DNA of 64,000 nucleotides. Source: Pseudomonas fluorescens. Lineage in GTDB: Bacteria > Pseudomonadota > Gammaproteobacteria > Pseudomonadales > Pseudomonadaceae. The notes under the pieces are model-generated. The model was not told the DNA's origin, did no database searches, and worked only from the letters and a program-made list of their open reading frames with translations. Each line of letters begins with the position of its first letter. Within the stretch, counting starts at the first letter, position 1. Below are positions 17,304 to 26,250 of this stretch, one piece after another. The DNA lies in contig NZ_CABVHK010000016.1 in assembly GCF_902497785.1 (NCBI RefSeq), positions 111,716-175,715 of the forward strand, written 5' to 3'. The position numbers and the translations under genes are program-made.

Positions 17304-17768
17304 TTAGTGCGAAACGCGGCTAGTACCATCCACAGTAGCAATCCGCACCCGCTCACCCACACGGAATACTTCATTCTCCTGAACCTGCTGCACGTAGGCG
17401 CGCATGCTGCCGTCGTCTTCGCGAACGGTGATTTCAACGCCCTGAGCACGGGTCAGGCCTTCTTCGGTTGCCGAACCGAGCAGACCACCGGCCACAGCGC
17501 CGATCACCGCGGCGACGATGCTGCCACGACCTCCGCCGATGGCACTACCGCCGACACCGCCGACGACTGCACCGGCAGCGCCGCCGATCGGGGTTTTGGT
17601 GCCTTCGATTTTCACCGGACGCAGGGATTCGATGGTGCCCATGCGAACGGTCTGCACTCGACGCGCTTCGTCACGGGAATAGGAGTCACCGGTCAGGCTC
17701 GATTGGCAGCCGGTGAGCAACATCGCCATCGTGGAAAAAGAAGCAACCAACAGAACAGACTTACGCAT
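17304..17768 (-). CDS. SlyB/PcpY-like outer-membrane lipoprotein (glycine zipper 2TM)
   Basis: A 154-residue lipoprotein precursor with lipobox MLLTGC. Residues about 60-105 form a glycine-zipper hairpin (GGAAGAVVGGVGGSAIGGGRG, then AGGLLGSATEEG), the mark of the 17-kDa surface antigen/SlyB family. The C-terminal domain (GVEITVREDDGSMRAYVQ) is the short beta domain usual for SlyB. The family supports envelope integrity, in enterobacteria under PhoPQ. The regulation here is unknown. A terminator follows. Confidence 0.85.
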   Translation of the reverse strand: MRKSVLLVASFSTMAMLLTGCQSSLTGDSYSRDEARRVQTVRMGTIESLRPVKIEGTKTPIGGAAGAVVGGVGGSAIGGGRGSIVAAVIGAVAGGLLGSATEEGLTRAQGVEITVREDDGSMRAYVQQVQENEVFRVGERVRIATVDGTSRVSH

Positions 17769-17936
17769 AGCATCAACTCCAAAGGACAGGTAGCCATTAA
17801 ACTCCGCAGCTTGACGCCTGTCACGACGTCGCCCGGATAAAAATGATTTGATTCAGGCCAGGTACAGGCGCCTCCACGAACTCAACACGCACTGGCGGCC
17901 ATTCGCAGCAACTGCGCCGCTGGCCCAAGGATTGTC

Positions 17937-18173
17937 ATGGATTACTTCATCATTGTCGTCACCACTGTCGCCGGCCTGTACTTCCATGGGTGGTTGTACG
18001 TTCGGATCAAACGCTGGATGGACCGCGATCTGGCGTTAGCCCTGGCAGGTAACGACGAGCATAAAAAAGTCTTTATGCTCCAGCAACTGGCGAACGCTCA
18101 GGCACAGAAGATCAAGCGTCGGGACCTGCCGCAGTGGCTCGAGGCCGCTGCGGCAGGCTATCCCGGTCGGTAG
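17937..18173 (+). CDS. Small conserved membrane protein (hypothetical) next to pdxH
   Basis: A 78-residue protein with one N-terminal membrane helix (residues about 3-20, YFIIVVTTVAGLYFHGWLYV) and a charged cytoplasmic-type tail rich in Lys, Gln and Ala. The gene ends 5 bp before the end of convergent pdxH. I do not recognise a function. The coding frame is supported by normal codon use and by its position, a conserved place in pseudomonads as far as I recall. Confidence 0.65.
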   Translation: MDYFIIVVTTVAGLYFHGWLYVRIKRWMDRDLALALAGNDEHKKVFMLQQLANAQAQKIKRRDLPQWLEAAAAGYPGR

Positions 18174-18178
18174 ACTGC

Positions 18179-18826
18179 CTAGGGTGCCAGACGTTCAAGA
18201 ATCCAGTCGGTGCCCTGGGAACGGTAGTTGAGGCGATCGTGCAGGCGGCTCGAACGGCCCTGCCAGAACTCGATGCGCTCAGGTAGCAGACGATATCCGC
18301 CCCAATGCTCGGGGCAATGGGGCTGTGTGTCGCTGAAACGTTGCTCGGTGTTCTTGAGCAGCGCTTCCAGTTCAGCGCGATCGGCGATCACGCGGCTTTG
18401 CGGTGAAGCCCAGGCACCGAGACGACTGCCCAGCGGCCGCACCTGGAAATAGGCATCGGACTCCTGCGGCGTAACCTTCACCACCCGACCTTCGATGCGT
18501 ACCTGGCGCTCCAGGGCCGGCCAGAAAAACGTCATGGCCGCGAACGGATTCGCGGCCAGGTGCTGGCCCTTGGCGCTGTCGTAGTTGGTGAAGAACGTGA
18601 AGCCCTGCGTGTCCAGGCCCTTGAGCAGCAGAATGCGGCAATGCGGCCGACCGTCCTTGTCGACGGTGGCCAGGGTCATGGCGTTTGCCTCCACCGGTGC
18701 CTGCTCGGTTTTCACCGCGTCGGCGAACCACTGATGAAACAGCGCGAACGGCTCGACCGGGGCTTGCGCCTCGGTCAGGCCATCTCGGGTGTAATCGCGA
18801 CGCATATCAGCCAGGCCCTGGGTCAT
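18179..18826 (-). CDS. pdxH: Pyridoxamine 5'-phosphate oxidase
   Basis: A 215-residue FMN flavoprotein that oxidises pyridoxamine or pyridoxine phosphate to pyridoxal phosphate, the last step of PLP synthesis and salvage. It shows PHCRILLLKGLDTQGFTFFTNYDSAKG, AMTFFWPALERQVRIEG, SRLGAWASPQS and the C-terminal RLNYR...WILERLAP, all in family order and with the usual length. A Shine-Dalgarno (AAGGAA) precedes the ATG. It lies upstream of an OmpA-type lipoprotein gene reading towards it. Confidence 0.97.
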   Translation of the reverse strand: MTQGLADMRRDYTRDGLTEAQAPVEPFALFHQWFADAVKTEQAPVEANAMTLATVDKDGRPHCRILLLKGLDTQGFTFFTNYDSAKGQHLAANPFAAMTFFWPALERQVRIEGRVVKVTPQESDAYFQVRPLGSRLGAWASPQSRVIADRAELEALLKNTEQRFSDTQPHCPEHWGGYRLLPERIEFWQGRSSRLHDRLNYRSQGTDWILERLAP

Positions 18827-18850
18827 GGCGCATTCCTTTTGGTTAACGAA

Positions 18851-19984
18851 TCACTTTTTCACAGCATCGGCGGCAACGACTTTCTTGTCAGCGGTCGCGG
18901 CTTTGGCCGGCGCGGTCTTCTTGGCCGGCGTCGCGGTTTTGGCCGGTGCTTTCTTGGCTGGAGCCTTGGCAGCGGCCTTCTTGGCCGGGGCTTTTTTCGT
19001 GGCAGGCACGGCAGCTTTCTTCGCCGCCGGTGCCGGGGTAACCGGCGTGGCCACTGGCTTGACGTCCTGGGCCGCGACCAGTCTCACCGGCGCCGGAGCG
19101 GGCATGTTGTACTTGCTCAGCAGCGCAATCATGGTGTTTTGCGGGGTCACCAGCAATTCGACGCGACGGTTCAAGGCACGGCCTTCCACACTGTCGTTGG
19201 CCGCACGCGGGGCTTCACTGCCCATGCCGCGCAGCATCAGGCGATCACGCTGCAGACCGCTGAGGCGGAAGATCGCCGCCACCGCTTGTGCGCGTTCCTG
19301 ACTCAGTTTGACGTTGGCCGGTGCGGCGCCCGAGGTATCGCTGTGGCCGAGTACCAGCACCGCGGTCTTCGGATCGAGTTCGAGGATTTTCGCCACGCGA
19401 GTGAACGGACCCAGGGTCACCGGCAACAACATGGCCGGGCGATCAGGGTTGAACGAGCCTTCTACCGGCGCGGTGACGACCAACACGTTTTCACGGCGCT
19501 CGAGTTGCAGGTTGCTGTCCTTGATCGCCGTGCGCAGGCGCGGCTCGTAATCGTCGAGCCAGGCTTGGGTAACTTTCGGATCAGGCATCGGCACGACTTT
19601 GGCGGCGGGCGACTCTTTGCCGCCGAACGGCCACCACCATTTGGCACCCGTGTCGGTCTCGGCCTTGGCCACTTCAACCGGTTTGGCTTCAGGTTTTACC
19701 TCTGGTTTTTTGTCCGGAACCTCTTCGGAACCGAATGGCCAGTACCAAGGGTTGGAGCTTTCGGCCTTGGCAACCGGAGCGGCCGCGACCGGTTTCACAG
19801 GAGCTGGAGCTGGAGCTGGAGCTGGCGCCGATGCTGGTGCTGGTGCTGGTGCTTTAACCGCAACTTTGTCGGAAGAACCGAAAGGCCACCAGCTGCTGCC
19901 ATCAGAATCATTTTGTGGGTTCTGTGCACAACCGGTGACAGCGACACACAGGGCCAAAGCGAGGGTGGTTTTATTGAATGACAT
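18851..19984 (-). CDS. OmpA-family lipoprotein with WWPFG repeats and a histone H1-like tail
   Basis: A 377-residue precursor from the ATG at 19982-19984 (an earlier ATG would add eight residues before the signal). It has a lipobox VAVTGC, then a Pro/Ala-rich linker that holds three Trp-Pro-Phe-Gly repeats (SSWWPFGS, PWYWPFGS, KWWWPFGG). A C-terminal OmpA-like peptidoglycan-binding domain follows (LGHSDTSGAAPANVKLSQERAQAV, RRVEL). Last comes about 75 residues of Ala/Lys/Pro repeats of the KAPAKKAA type, like AlgP or histone H1. It is probably an outer-membrane lipoprotein tethered to peptidoglycan. The basic tail after an OmpA domain is unusual. Confidence 0.88.
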   Translation of the reverse strand: MSFNKTTLALALCVAVTGCAQNPQNDSDGSSWWPFGSSDKVAVKAPAPAPASAPAPAPAPAPVKPVAAAPVAKAESSNPWYWPFGSEEVPDKKPEVKPEAKPVEVAKAETDTGAKWWWPFGGKESPAAKVVPMPDPKVTQAWLDDYEPRLRTAIKDSNLQLERRENVLVVTAPVEGSFNPDRPAMLLPVTLGPFTRVAKILELDPKTAVLVLGHSDTSGAAPANVKLSQERAQAVAAIFRLSGLQRDRLMLRGMGSEAPRAANDSVEGRALNRRVELLVTPQNTMIALLSKYNMPAPAPVRLVAAQDVKPVATPVTPAPAAKKAAVPATKKAPAKKAAAKAPAKKAPAKTATPAKKTAPAKAATADKKVVAADAVKK

Positions 19985-20096
19985 TGGATATCCACAAAAT
20001 GAAGTCATAAAAAATCAGGCCGGCGGGACCGGATAAACAGACGCTTGGAAAACATAAAGGCCTTTGGGTTCCGGCCCTGGAACCCTTGAGCGCGTT

Positions 20097-21242
20097 TTAC
20101 AGACAAGTGGCCAGTACCCGCGCAAGCTTTTGCGCGCGCGGATCCATCAAGACGTAAGGCCCCAGGGTATTTGTCACAAAACCGAAGGCGACATCGTGTT
20201 CCGGGTCAGCAAAACCGATGGAACCGCCGGCGCCCGGATGGCCGAACGCCCGTGAGCCGAGGCCGTAGGTGGCGTTGGGAACGTCCGGTTGATCGAGCAT
20301 GCAACCCAGGCCGAAACGGGTCCGGGTCAGTAAAGTCTTGTCTTCGCCGAGGCTGTGTTCGCGGGTCAGCTCGTCGAGCAGTTCGCCTTCCAGCAAGCTG
20401 CCGTCGAGCAGACCGGCGTAGAACCCGGCCAGGCTGCGGGCGTTGCCGTGGCCGTTGGCCGCCGGTTGTTGCATGCGCCGCCACTCGGGTTTGTTGGTGC
20501 TGGTCAGGACCGACGGCGGATTGGTGAACGCGCGCGTGGTCATGGCCGTCGGTTCGCGCATCGTCACTTGCAGCAGGCGCTGGGCCGCAGCATCGCCGGC
20601 GTTGCCCTTGCCACGGGCGATGTGCGCCACGCGATGGAATTCTTCATCCGCGAGCCCGACATGGAAATCCAGGCCCAACGGTTTGGCAACACGAGCGACG
20701 ATCGACTCGCCGGGCCCACGCCCGTCAGCACGCCGCAGCAACTCGCCGACCAGCCAGCCATAGGTAATCGCGGCATAGCCGTGACCGGTCCCCGGGGTCC
20801 ACCACGGCGACTCCGCCGCCAGTGCGTCGACCATGGTGTGCCAGTCGTAGAGCGCTTCCGGGGCTAGCAACTCTCGCAGCGCCGGCAGACCGGCCTGATG
20901 GCAGAGCAACTGACGCAGGGTCACGGTCTCTTTGCCGGCGGCAGCGAATTCAGGCCAGTAGCGGGCAACCGGGGCGTCCAGTTGCAGCTTGCCTTCGGCG
21001 ACCAGTTGCAGGGCGGTGACGGCGGTGAAGGTTTTGGTGCAGGAAAACAGGTTGGCGATAGTGTCGCTGTGCCACGGCTCAAGACCGTCCTTGTCGGCGG
21101 TGCCGGACCAGAGGTCGACCACGGTTTCGCCGCCGATCTGAATGCACAACGCTGCGCCACGTTCCTGGGAATCGTCGAACAACGCAGCGAATGCCTCACG
21201 CACCGCTTCGAACTTGAGCTCGTAATGACCCTGAATCTGCAC
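20097..21242 (-). CDS. Serine hydrolase, class C beta-lactamase/esterase family
   Basis: A 381-residue protein of the beta-lactamase/transpeptidase-like fold. The SxxK nucleophile motif is SCTK, the YxN/YxW-type motif is AAITYGWLVGELLRR, and a HPGAGGSIGFAD segment stands near the KTG position. Such proteins are mostly esterases (EstB type) rather than antibiotic-inactivating lactamases. No signal peptide is seen, so it is probably cytoplasmic. The start is a GTG (21240-21242) preceded by GAGG. The substrate is unknown. Confidence 0.87.
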   Translation of the reverse strand: MQIQGHYELKFEAVREAFAALFDDSQERGAALCIQIGGETVVDLWSGTADKDGLEPWHSDTIANLFSCTKTFTAVTALQLVAEGKLQLDAPVARYWPEFAAAGKETVTLRQLLCHQAGLPALRELLAPEALYDWHTMVDALAAESPWWTPGTGHGYAAITYGWLVGELLRRADGRGPGESIVARVAKPLGLDFHVGLADEEFHRVAHIARGKGNAGDAAAQRLLQVTMREPTAMTTRAFTNPPSVLTSTNKPEWRRMQQPAANGHGNARSLAGFYAGLLDGSLLEGELLDELTREHSLGEDKTLLTRTRFGLGCMLDQPDVPNATYGLGSRAFGHPGAGGSIGFADPEHDVAFGFVTNTLGPYVLMDPRAQKLARVLATCL

Positions 21243-21376
21243 CCGCTGTTTCCTCGGATAAACGTTTTACAAAGTGGCCGGCATTGTTCCAGCCATTGAT
21301 GGTTTTGGGAACAGGGTTGGGCTGGGCGGTCGAATCGACCATGGTGATTAGAGTTTTATATTGCCTGTCAGGCCGT

Positions 21377-21468
21377 CATCGCGGGCAAGCCCGCTCCCAC
21401 AGGATCGGGGCTGCCTTCTTGATTGGCGGATAACCGATAACCTGTGGGAGCTGGCTTGCCAGCGATGA
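21377..21468. repeat. REPIN, class B, reversed arm order
   Basis: CATCGCGGGCAAGCCCGCTCCCACAG (21377-21402) and CCTGTGGGAGCTGGCTTGCCAGCGATGA (21441-21468) form an inverted pair with the arms in the opposite order to the copy at 10076. Confidence 0.88.
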
Positions 21469-21489
21469 ACGATGACGCGGACTCAGCGC

Positions 21490-23910
21490 CTAGTGACCTT
21501 TCCCGGAATGCCCACCCGAGCTTCCAGCGCCCTGCCCCGCACCTTTGCCGCCGTCGGCCTTCCTGCCACCCTGGGCATCGTGACTGGCTTTTTCCCCTTC
21601 AGCCTTGGCCTTCTCGGCTTCTTTGCTCAACTGATCGACGGTCGCCAGGTTGCTCTTGCGCACACTGTCGACAAAGCCTTGAAACGGCAGATCGGTAATG
21701 CCTACCAACCCGAAATGCCCGTTCTCCCCATCCAGCAGACGTCCGGTCACCGGTTGATCGAGGTACTGGAACCAGTGCACACCCACAATCGACGGCTCGC
21801 TGAGCGCCTGTTTGAGGAAGTTGGCGTACGCCGGTCCCCGGTCTTCTTCTTTCGCGAGTTGTGTCACGCCGCCCCAGAACGGGCCGCGATCGGCCGAGCC
21901 GAAGTTGAATTCGCTGATCAGCACCGGTTTGTCGAGGCTGCGCAGCCTGGCGAAGTCGTAGCCATCCTGCGGTTGCAGCGTGTACATGTTGAAACTCAAC
22001 ACGTCGCAATACTGGGCGCACGATTCCACGGCTTCCGGGGTGCTGATAGCGAAGCGACCGCCCAGCAACAGCTGATTCGGCGCATGCCACTTGAGCGAGT
22101 CGGAAATGGTTTTGAAGTATGTGTCGGCAAACACTTTCTGGAAGTATTTGAAGTCGGCCTCGATTTCCGGGTGTTCGGCGCTCGGCAGCGGTGGCACGAA
22201 GCCCGGGTCTTCCATCAATTCCCAGGCTGGCAGGTCGATGCCCCAGGCTTTGGACAGGCCCGCCTGGTTGCGGTATTTGTCTCGCAGCTGCTTGAGGAAC
22301 GCGCGTTTGGCCGGCACGTCGGTGGTCATCTTCAACGTGCCGTAGGCCAGCGCGTAACGGGCTTTCGGATCATCGCCGGGGCCGGCCCAGGCCAATTCGT
22401 TATCGGCGAAGTAGCCGATCAGCCACGGATCGTCGCGGTGATCACGGGCGGCGATGGCCACGGCACGCTCGGTGGCCATGGCGAAACGCGGGTCGAACGG
22501 GTCAGGCATGCCACCCCACCAGTCGGTGCCGGTGCTGATGCTGGCGTAATCGCCGACAATCGACAGCGGCAAGGTGTAAGGCACGCGATCAGCGTTAGCC
22601 AGCGCCGGGGCGCTCCAGTTGCCGACCGTGTTGAAACCCCAGGCTTGCAGACGATCCAGGGTGTGGCTCGCCCAGCGCTGTTGATCAACCACCGCGGTGC
22701 AAGGCTCGGCGGGTTTCTGCTCAACCGCCTCCGGGACCGGGGCTTGCTCCGCGCCCGCCTTGGCCGCTTCGGCGACACCGGCCTTGGTCTCGCTGCCCAC
22801 GCCACAAGGAGCGCCATACAGACGCTGCAAGTTCGCGCCATAAAAGTCATACCAGCGACCGGCGTTGTAGCCCCGGCCCTGATCAACGCCATTGCCCCCC
22901 CGGTTGTCGCCTTCGCCAAAGTGGCTGGCCAGCGGCTCATCGGGTTTTGGCAGCGATTCGAACATCCACTCGCGACCGGCGATGTACGTCTGGTTGACGT
23001 CCGGCGTGACGGTGCTGACCCCCAGTGAATAGAACGGATGGCCTTCTGGCGTCACCAGATACCAGCGACCATCACGTTTCTCGGTGCGGAAAAAACCGCT
23101 GGCCTTGAACGCCGGGCCTTTGTTCCAGCCACCAAACTTGTCCAGCGATGACTTCTCGCGCTCGGCCAGCCAGGTTTTGGTTTGTTGTTGTTCCTTGGTC
23201 GCGGCGCTTTTTAATTGCTCATCGCTGCTGACCTTTTCCGGCCATTTGCTTCGGGTCGATTGACCGTAAGCGTCCACCAATGCGCCGTAAACGGTTTGAG
23301 TGACCGTATCGCCGTCCTGCACGCCGAAGCGCTCAAGCAGAATGCTCTGGGCCACTTTCGGTTGATCCATCGACAAAGTCACCGACACCACCTGGCTGCG
23401 ATCCAGTTCACCGGCGCTGCTGGCCAGCAGGATGCGTTGGCCATCAACGGTCATCGGCATTGGCGGCCCGGCTTTCATGCCCAGGCTCAGCGGCGAACTC
23501 GGTTGCAGCGGCACCAGCAAGGTCTGCGCAGGACCGGCCGGCAGGTCGACGCGACTGGTCAGCGTCTTGCCATCGTTGCTCTGGATTTTCACGTACAGGG
23601 TCACGGCCCAGTTCATCGCGCTCTGGATGCGCAGGCTCATCACGCCCGACTGCGACCAGTCCCAGGCACCGGTTTGCGGGGTCAGGCGCAGGGTCGGTTG
23701 CGCCACCGGGTTGAACGTCACCCGGCGCAACACTTCACCTTCGGCCGTTTGCTCCGCGTTGGACTGCGGCAGGCTGGCGTCCTGAGTCGCCACCTGGACC
23801 ACGTCGGCGGGGCGCACAAAGTTGAACAGCGTCTGCTGGCCGGCAGGGGCCGCCAGTAGAGGCGTTGCGAACATCAGGGCAAAAACAGCGGGCAACGAAC
23901 GGCGAATCAT
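21490..23910 (-). CDS. Secreted glycoside hydrolase, beta-agarase/GH50-like
   Basis: An 806-residue precursor with a clean Sec signal peptide (MIRRSLPAVFALMFATPLLAAP). An N-terminal beta-rich, carbohydrate-binding-like part is followed by a TIM-barrel domain with GRWYLVTPEGHPFYSLGV, GFNTVGNWS, GYFADNELAW (likely acid/base Glu) and KPVLISEFNFGSADRG (likely nucleophile Glu). This pattern fits GH50/agarase-like enzymes, found in many pseudomonads that are not known to eat agar, so the true substrate is uncertain. The C-terminus is a Gly/Lys/His-rich low-complexity tail. The start is chosen by AGGGAGAA (23920-23927); an ATG 48 bp upstream has no signal peptide. Confidence 0.8.
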   Translation of the reverse strand: MIRRSLPAVFALMFATPLLAAPAGQQTLFNFVRPADVVQVATQDASLPQSNAEQTAEGEVLRRVTFNPVAQPTLRLTPQTGAWDWSQSGVMSLRIQSAMNWAVTLYVKIQSNDGKTLTSRVDLPAGPAQTLLVPLQPSSPLSLGMKAGPPMPMTVDGQRILLASSAGELDRSQVVSVTLSMDQPKVAQSILLERFGVQDGDTVTQTVYGALVDAYGQSTRSKWPEKVSSDEQLKSAATKEQQQTKTWLAEREKSSLDKFGGWNKGPAFKASGFFRTEKRDGRWYLVTPEGHPFYSLGVSTVTPDVNQTYIAGREWMFESLPKPDEPLASHFGEGDNRGGNGVDQGRGYNAGRWYDFYGANLQRLYGAPCGVGSETKAGVAEAAKAGAEQAPVPEAVEQKPAEPCTAVVDQQRWASHTLDRLQAWGFNTVGNWSAPALANADRVPYTLPLSIVGDYASISTGTDWWGGMPDPFDPRFAMATERAVAIAARDHRDDPWLIGYFADNELAWAGPGDDPKARYALAYGTLKMTTDVPAKRAFLKQLRDKYRNQAGLSKAWGIDLPAWELMEDPGFVPPLPSAEHPEIEADFKYFQKVFADTYFKTISDSLKWHAPNQLLLGGRFAISTPEAVESCAQYCDVLSFNMYTLQPQDGYDFARLRSLDKPVLISEFNFGSADRGPFWGGVTQLAKEEDRGPAYANFLKQALSEPSIVGVHWFQYLDQPVTGRLLDGENGHFGLVGITDLPFQGFVDSVRKSNLATVDQLSKEAEKAKAEGEKASHDAQGGRKADGGKGAGQGAGSSGGHSGKGH

Positions 23911-23979
23911 AGGAACGTGGTTCTCCCTAACGACCTTCAAAGGCCAGTGGAAATGCAATAGCTGAAAGGATAGACAGCG

Positions 23980-24001
23980 CGGTGGGCAAAACGGCCCACC
24001 G
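23980..24001. terminator. Hairpin between dinG and the agarase-like gene
   Basis: CGGTGGGC and GCCCACCG are perfect 8-bp arms round a 6-base loop, just after the dinG stop on the minus strand. There is no clear T tract, so this is at best a weak or Rho-assisted terminator. Confidence 0.4.
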
Positions 24002-24006
24002 GTGTA

Positions 24007-26151
24007 TCAGGAAATTTCGCGACGAAATGGCGGTAGCGCATTGAGGATGGCTTTGCCGTAACGCTGGGTAACCAGACGCCGGTCGAGCAAGGTGATGGTG
24101 CCTCGGTCCTCTTCGGTTCGCAGCAGGCGACCGCAGGCCTGAACCAGCTTCAGCGAGGCGTCCGGCACCGAGATTTCCATGAATGGATTACCGCCCCGCG
24201 CCTCGATCCACTCGGCCAATGCAGCTTCAACCGGATCGTCGGGCACCGAGAACGGGATCTTCGCAATCACCACATGCTCGCAGTACGCGCCGGGCAGGTC
24301 GACGCCTTCGGCAAAACTCGCCAGGCCAAACAGCACGCTGGAATCCCCGCCATCGACCCGCGCCTTGTGCTTGTTCAGGGTTTCCTGTTTCGACAGGTTG
24401 CCCTGAATGAACACCTGCTTGCGCCAATCGCGGTCGAGGCCGTCGAACACGTCCTGCATCTGCTTGCGCGATGAGAACAAAACCAGAGTGCCGCGTGAAC
24501 CTTCGACCAATTGCGGCAGATCCCGAATGATCGCGGCAGTGTGGGCCGGCGCGTCCCGAGGGTCGGCTTTCAGGTCCGGCACTCGCAGCACACCAGCATC
24601 GGCGTGATGGAAGGGGCTTGGGACCACGGCGGTCACGGCTTTTTTCGGCAGACCGGCGCGCATGCGGAAGCGGTCGAAAGTGCCGAGTGCGGTCAGCGTC
24701 GCGGAAGTCACCAGCGCGCCGTACGCCACGTTCCACAGGTTGCGCCGGAGCATTTCCGCCGCGAGGATCGGGCTGGCGTTGACCTCGATGTCGAACAGCG
24801 AACCGCTTTCCGCCAAGGTCAGCCAGCGCGCCATCGGCGGATTGTCTTCCGGGTCTTCAGCGGTGAACGCGACCCACAATTCCCAATTGCCCGAAGAACG
24901 CGACAACAGGCTGCCGAACAGTGGATACCACTCTTCGGCCTGGTTGCTGGCGATGCCGATGTTGACCTCGCCGTCCATGCCTTCCTTGAGCAGTTCGGTG
25001 AGCCGGGTGAACAGGTCGGTGAGACGGGCAAAGGCTTTCTTCAGCTCGATGCCCATTTCGCGCATGTGCTCGGGAATCACCCCGCCGACGAAGCGGTGAC
25101 GCGGCCGCTCGCGGCCTTCGACGTCTTCGCCGGGTTTGAAATCAGCGACCTGCTCACAGGCAGTGAACATGAATTGCTGCTGGGTCTTGATCTCGCGGGC
25201 CAGTTCCGGCACCTGCTCGAGCAACTTGCCCAGATCCCCCGGCAGCGGGTGCTGGGCGAGTAATTTGGTGAGATTCTTGGCGGTGGCTTCCAGCCAGTCG
25301 GCTGTGGAGCGCAGGCGCGTGTAGTGGGCGAAGTGGCCGATGGCCTTGTCCGGCAGGTGGTGGCCTTCGTCGAATACGTAGATGGTGTCGCGCGGGTCCG
25401 GCAGCACCGCGCCACCGCCGAGGGCCAGGTCAGCCAGCACCATGTCGTGGTTGGTGACGATCACATCGACCTTGCCCATGCCTTCGCGAGCCTTGTAGAA
25501 GGCGCACTGGCCGAAGTTCGGACAATGACGGTTGGTGCACTGGCTGTGATCGGTGGTCAGGCGCGCCCAGTCGGCGTCTTCCAGGGCGGTGGACCAGCTG
25601 TCGCGGTCGCCGTCCCATTTATTGCCGGCAAGCTTCTCGATCATGCTGGTGAACAGCTTTTGACTGGCCTCATCGACCTCGATCTTGAAGCCTTCTTCTT
25701 CGAACAGCTGCGCCGTGGCGGTTTGCGCATGACCTTCCTGCAGCAGCATGTCGAGCTTGGACAGGCACATGTAGCGCCCGCGGCCCTTGGCCAAGGCGAA
25801 ACTGAAATTGAGCCCGCTGTTGCGCATCAGGTCGGGCAGATCCTTGTAGACGATCTGCTCTTGCAGCGCCACGGTGGCCGTGGCGATCACCAGGCGTTTG
25901 CCGGCGGCTTTCGCGGTCGGGATCGCCGCCAGGCTGTAAGCCACGGTTTTGCCGGTACCGGTGCCGGCTTCCACCGCGACAATCGCGGGGTCGCCACTGC
26001 GCCGGCCTTCGTCGTCGGTGTCGATGTCACCGAGGACCTTGGCAATTTCAGCGATCATCAGGCGTTGGCCGTACCGCGGCTTGAGGCTCTTGGCTTCGAG
26101 AAAACGCGAGTAGGCGCCCTGGATCGTGGTTTTGAGTTCTGTGCTGATCAT
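24007..26151 (-). CDS. dinG: ATP-dependent DNA helicase DinG
   Basis: A 714-residue XPD-like superfamily 2 helicase that unwinds 5'-tailed DNA, D-loops and R-loops. It shows Walker A AGTGTGKT, a DEGHHL box, and four cysteines for an iron-sulphur cluster (the Cys in GRYMCLSK, then CTNRHCPNFGQC). Motif VI is QACGRLLRTEEDRG. The length fits E. coli DinG (716). A LexA-type box lies 23 bp before the start, so SOS control is likely. It is divergent from the CopD-like gene. Confidence 0.95.
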   Translation of the reverse strand: MISTELKTTIQGAYSRFLEAKSLKPRYGQRLMIAEIAKVLGDIDTDDEGRRSGDPAIVAVEAGTGTGKTVAYSLAAIPTAKAAGKRLVIATATVALQEQIVYKDLPDLMRNSGLNFSFALAKGRGRYMCLSKLDMLLQEGHAQTATAQLFEEEGFKIEVDEASQKLFTSMIEKLAGNKWDGDRDSWSTALEDADWARLTTDHSQCTNRHCPNFGQCAFYKAREGMGKVDVIVTNHDMVLADLALGGGAVLPDPRDTIYVFDEGHHLPDKAIGHFAHYTRLRSTADWLEATAKNLTKLLAQHPLPGDLGKLLEQVPELAREIKTQQQFMFTACEQVADFKPGEDVEGRERPRHRFVGGVIPEHMREMGIELKKAFARLTDLFTRLTELLKEGMDGEVNIGIASNQAEEWYPLFGSLLSRSSGNWELWVAFTAEDPEDNPPMARWLTLAESGSLFDIEVNASPILAAEMLRRNLWNVAYGALVTSATLTALGTFDRFRMRAGLPKKAVTAVVPSPFHHADAGVLRVPDLKADPRDAPAHTAAIIRDLPQLVEGSRGTLVLFSSRKQMQDVFDGLDRDWRKQVFIQGNLSKQETLNKHKARVDGGDSSVLFGLASFAEGVDLPGAYCEHVVIAKIPFSVPDDPVEAALAEWIEARGGNPFMEISVPDASLKLVQACGRLLRTEEDRGTITLLDRRLVTQRYGKAILNALPPFRREIS

Positions 26152-26173
26152 GGATTGTCGGGCGCTAAAAACG

Positions 26174-26189
26174 CTGGATAAATTTTCAG
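26174..26189. promoter_or_regulatory. Probable LexA (SOS) box between dinG and the copD-like gene
   Basis: CTGGATAAATTTTCAG has the CTG-N10-CAG form of the gammaproteobacterial LexA box with an AT-rich centre. It lies 23 bp before the dinG start, and about 60 bp before the divergent gene. Confidence 0.75.
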
Positions 26190-26250
26190 TGGTTCGGTTC
26201 GGCGGCTATCATACCCCGCTAATTAATCCCGCGCAGAACGGAGTACCTCA

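Noticed and set aside
20097..21242. A true beta-lactamase (antibiotic resistance)
   Set aside because: No signal peptide and no clear KTG box; it fits better with EstB-like esterases.
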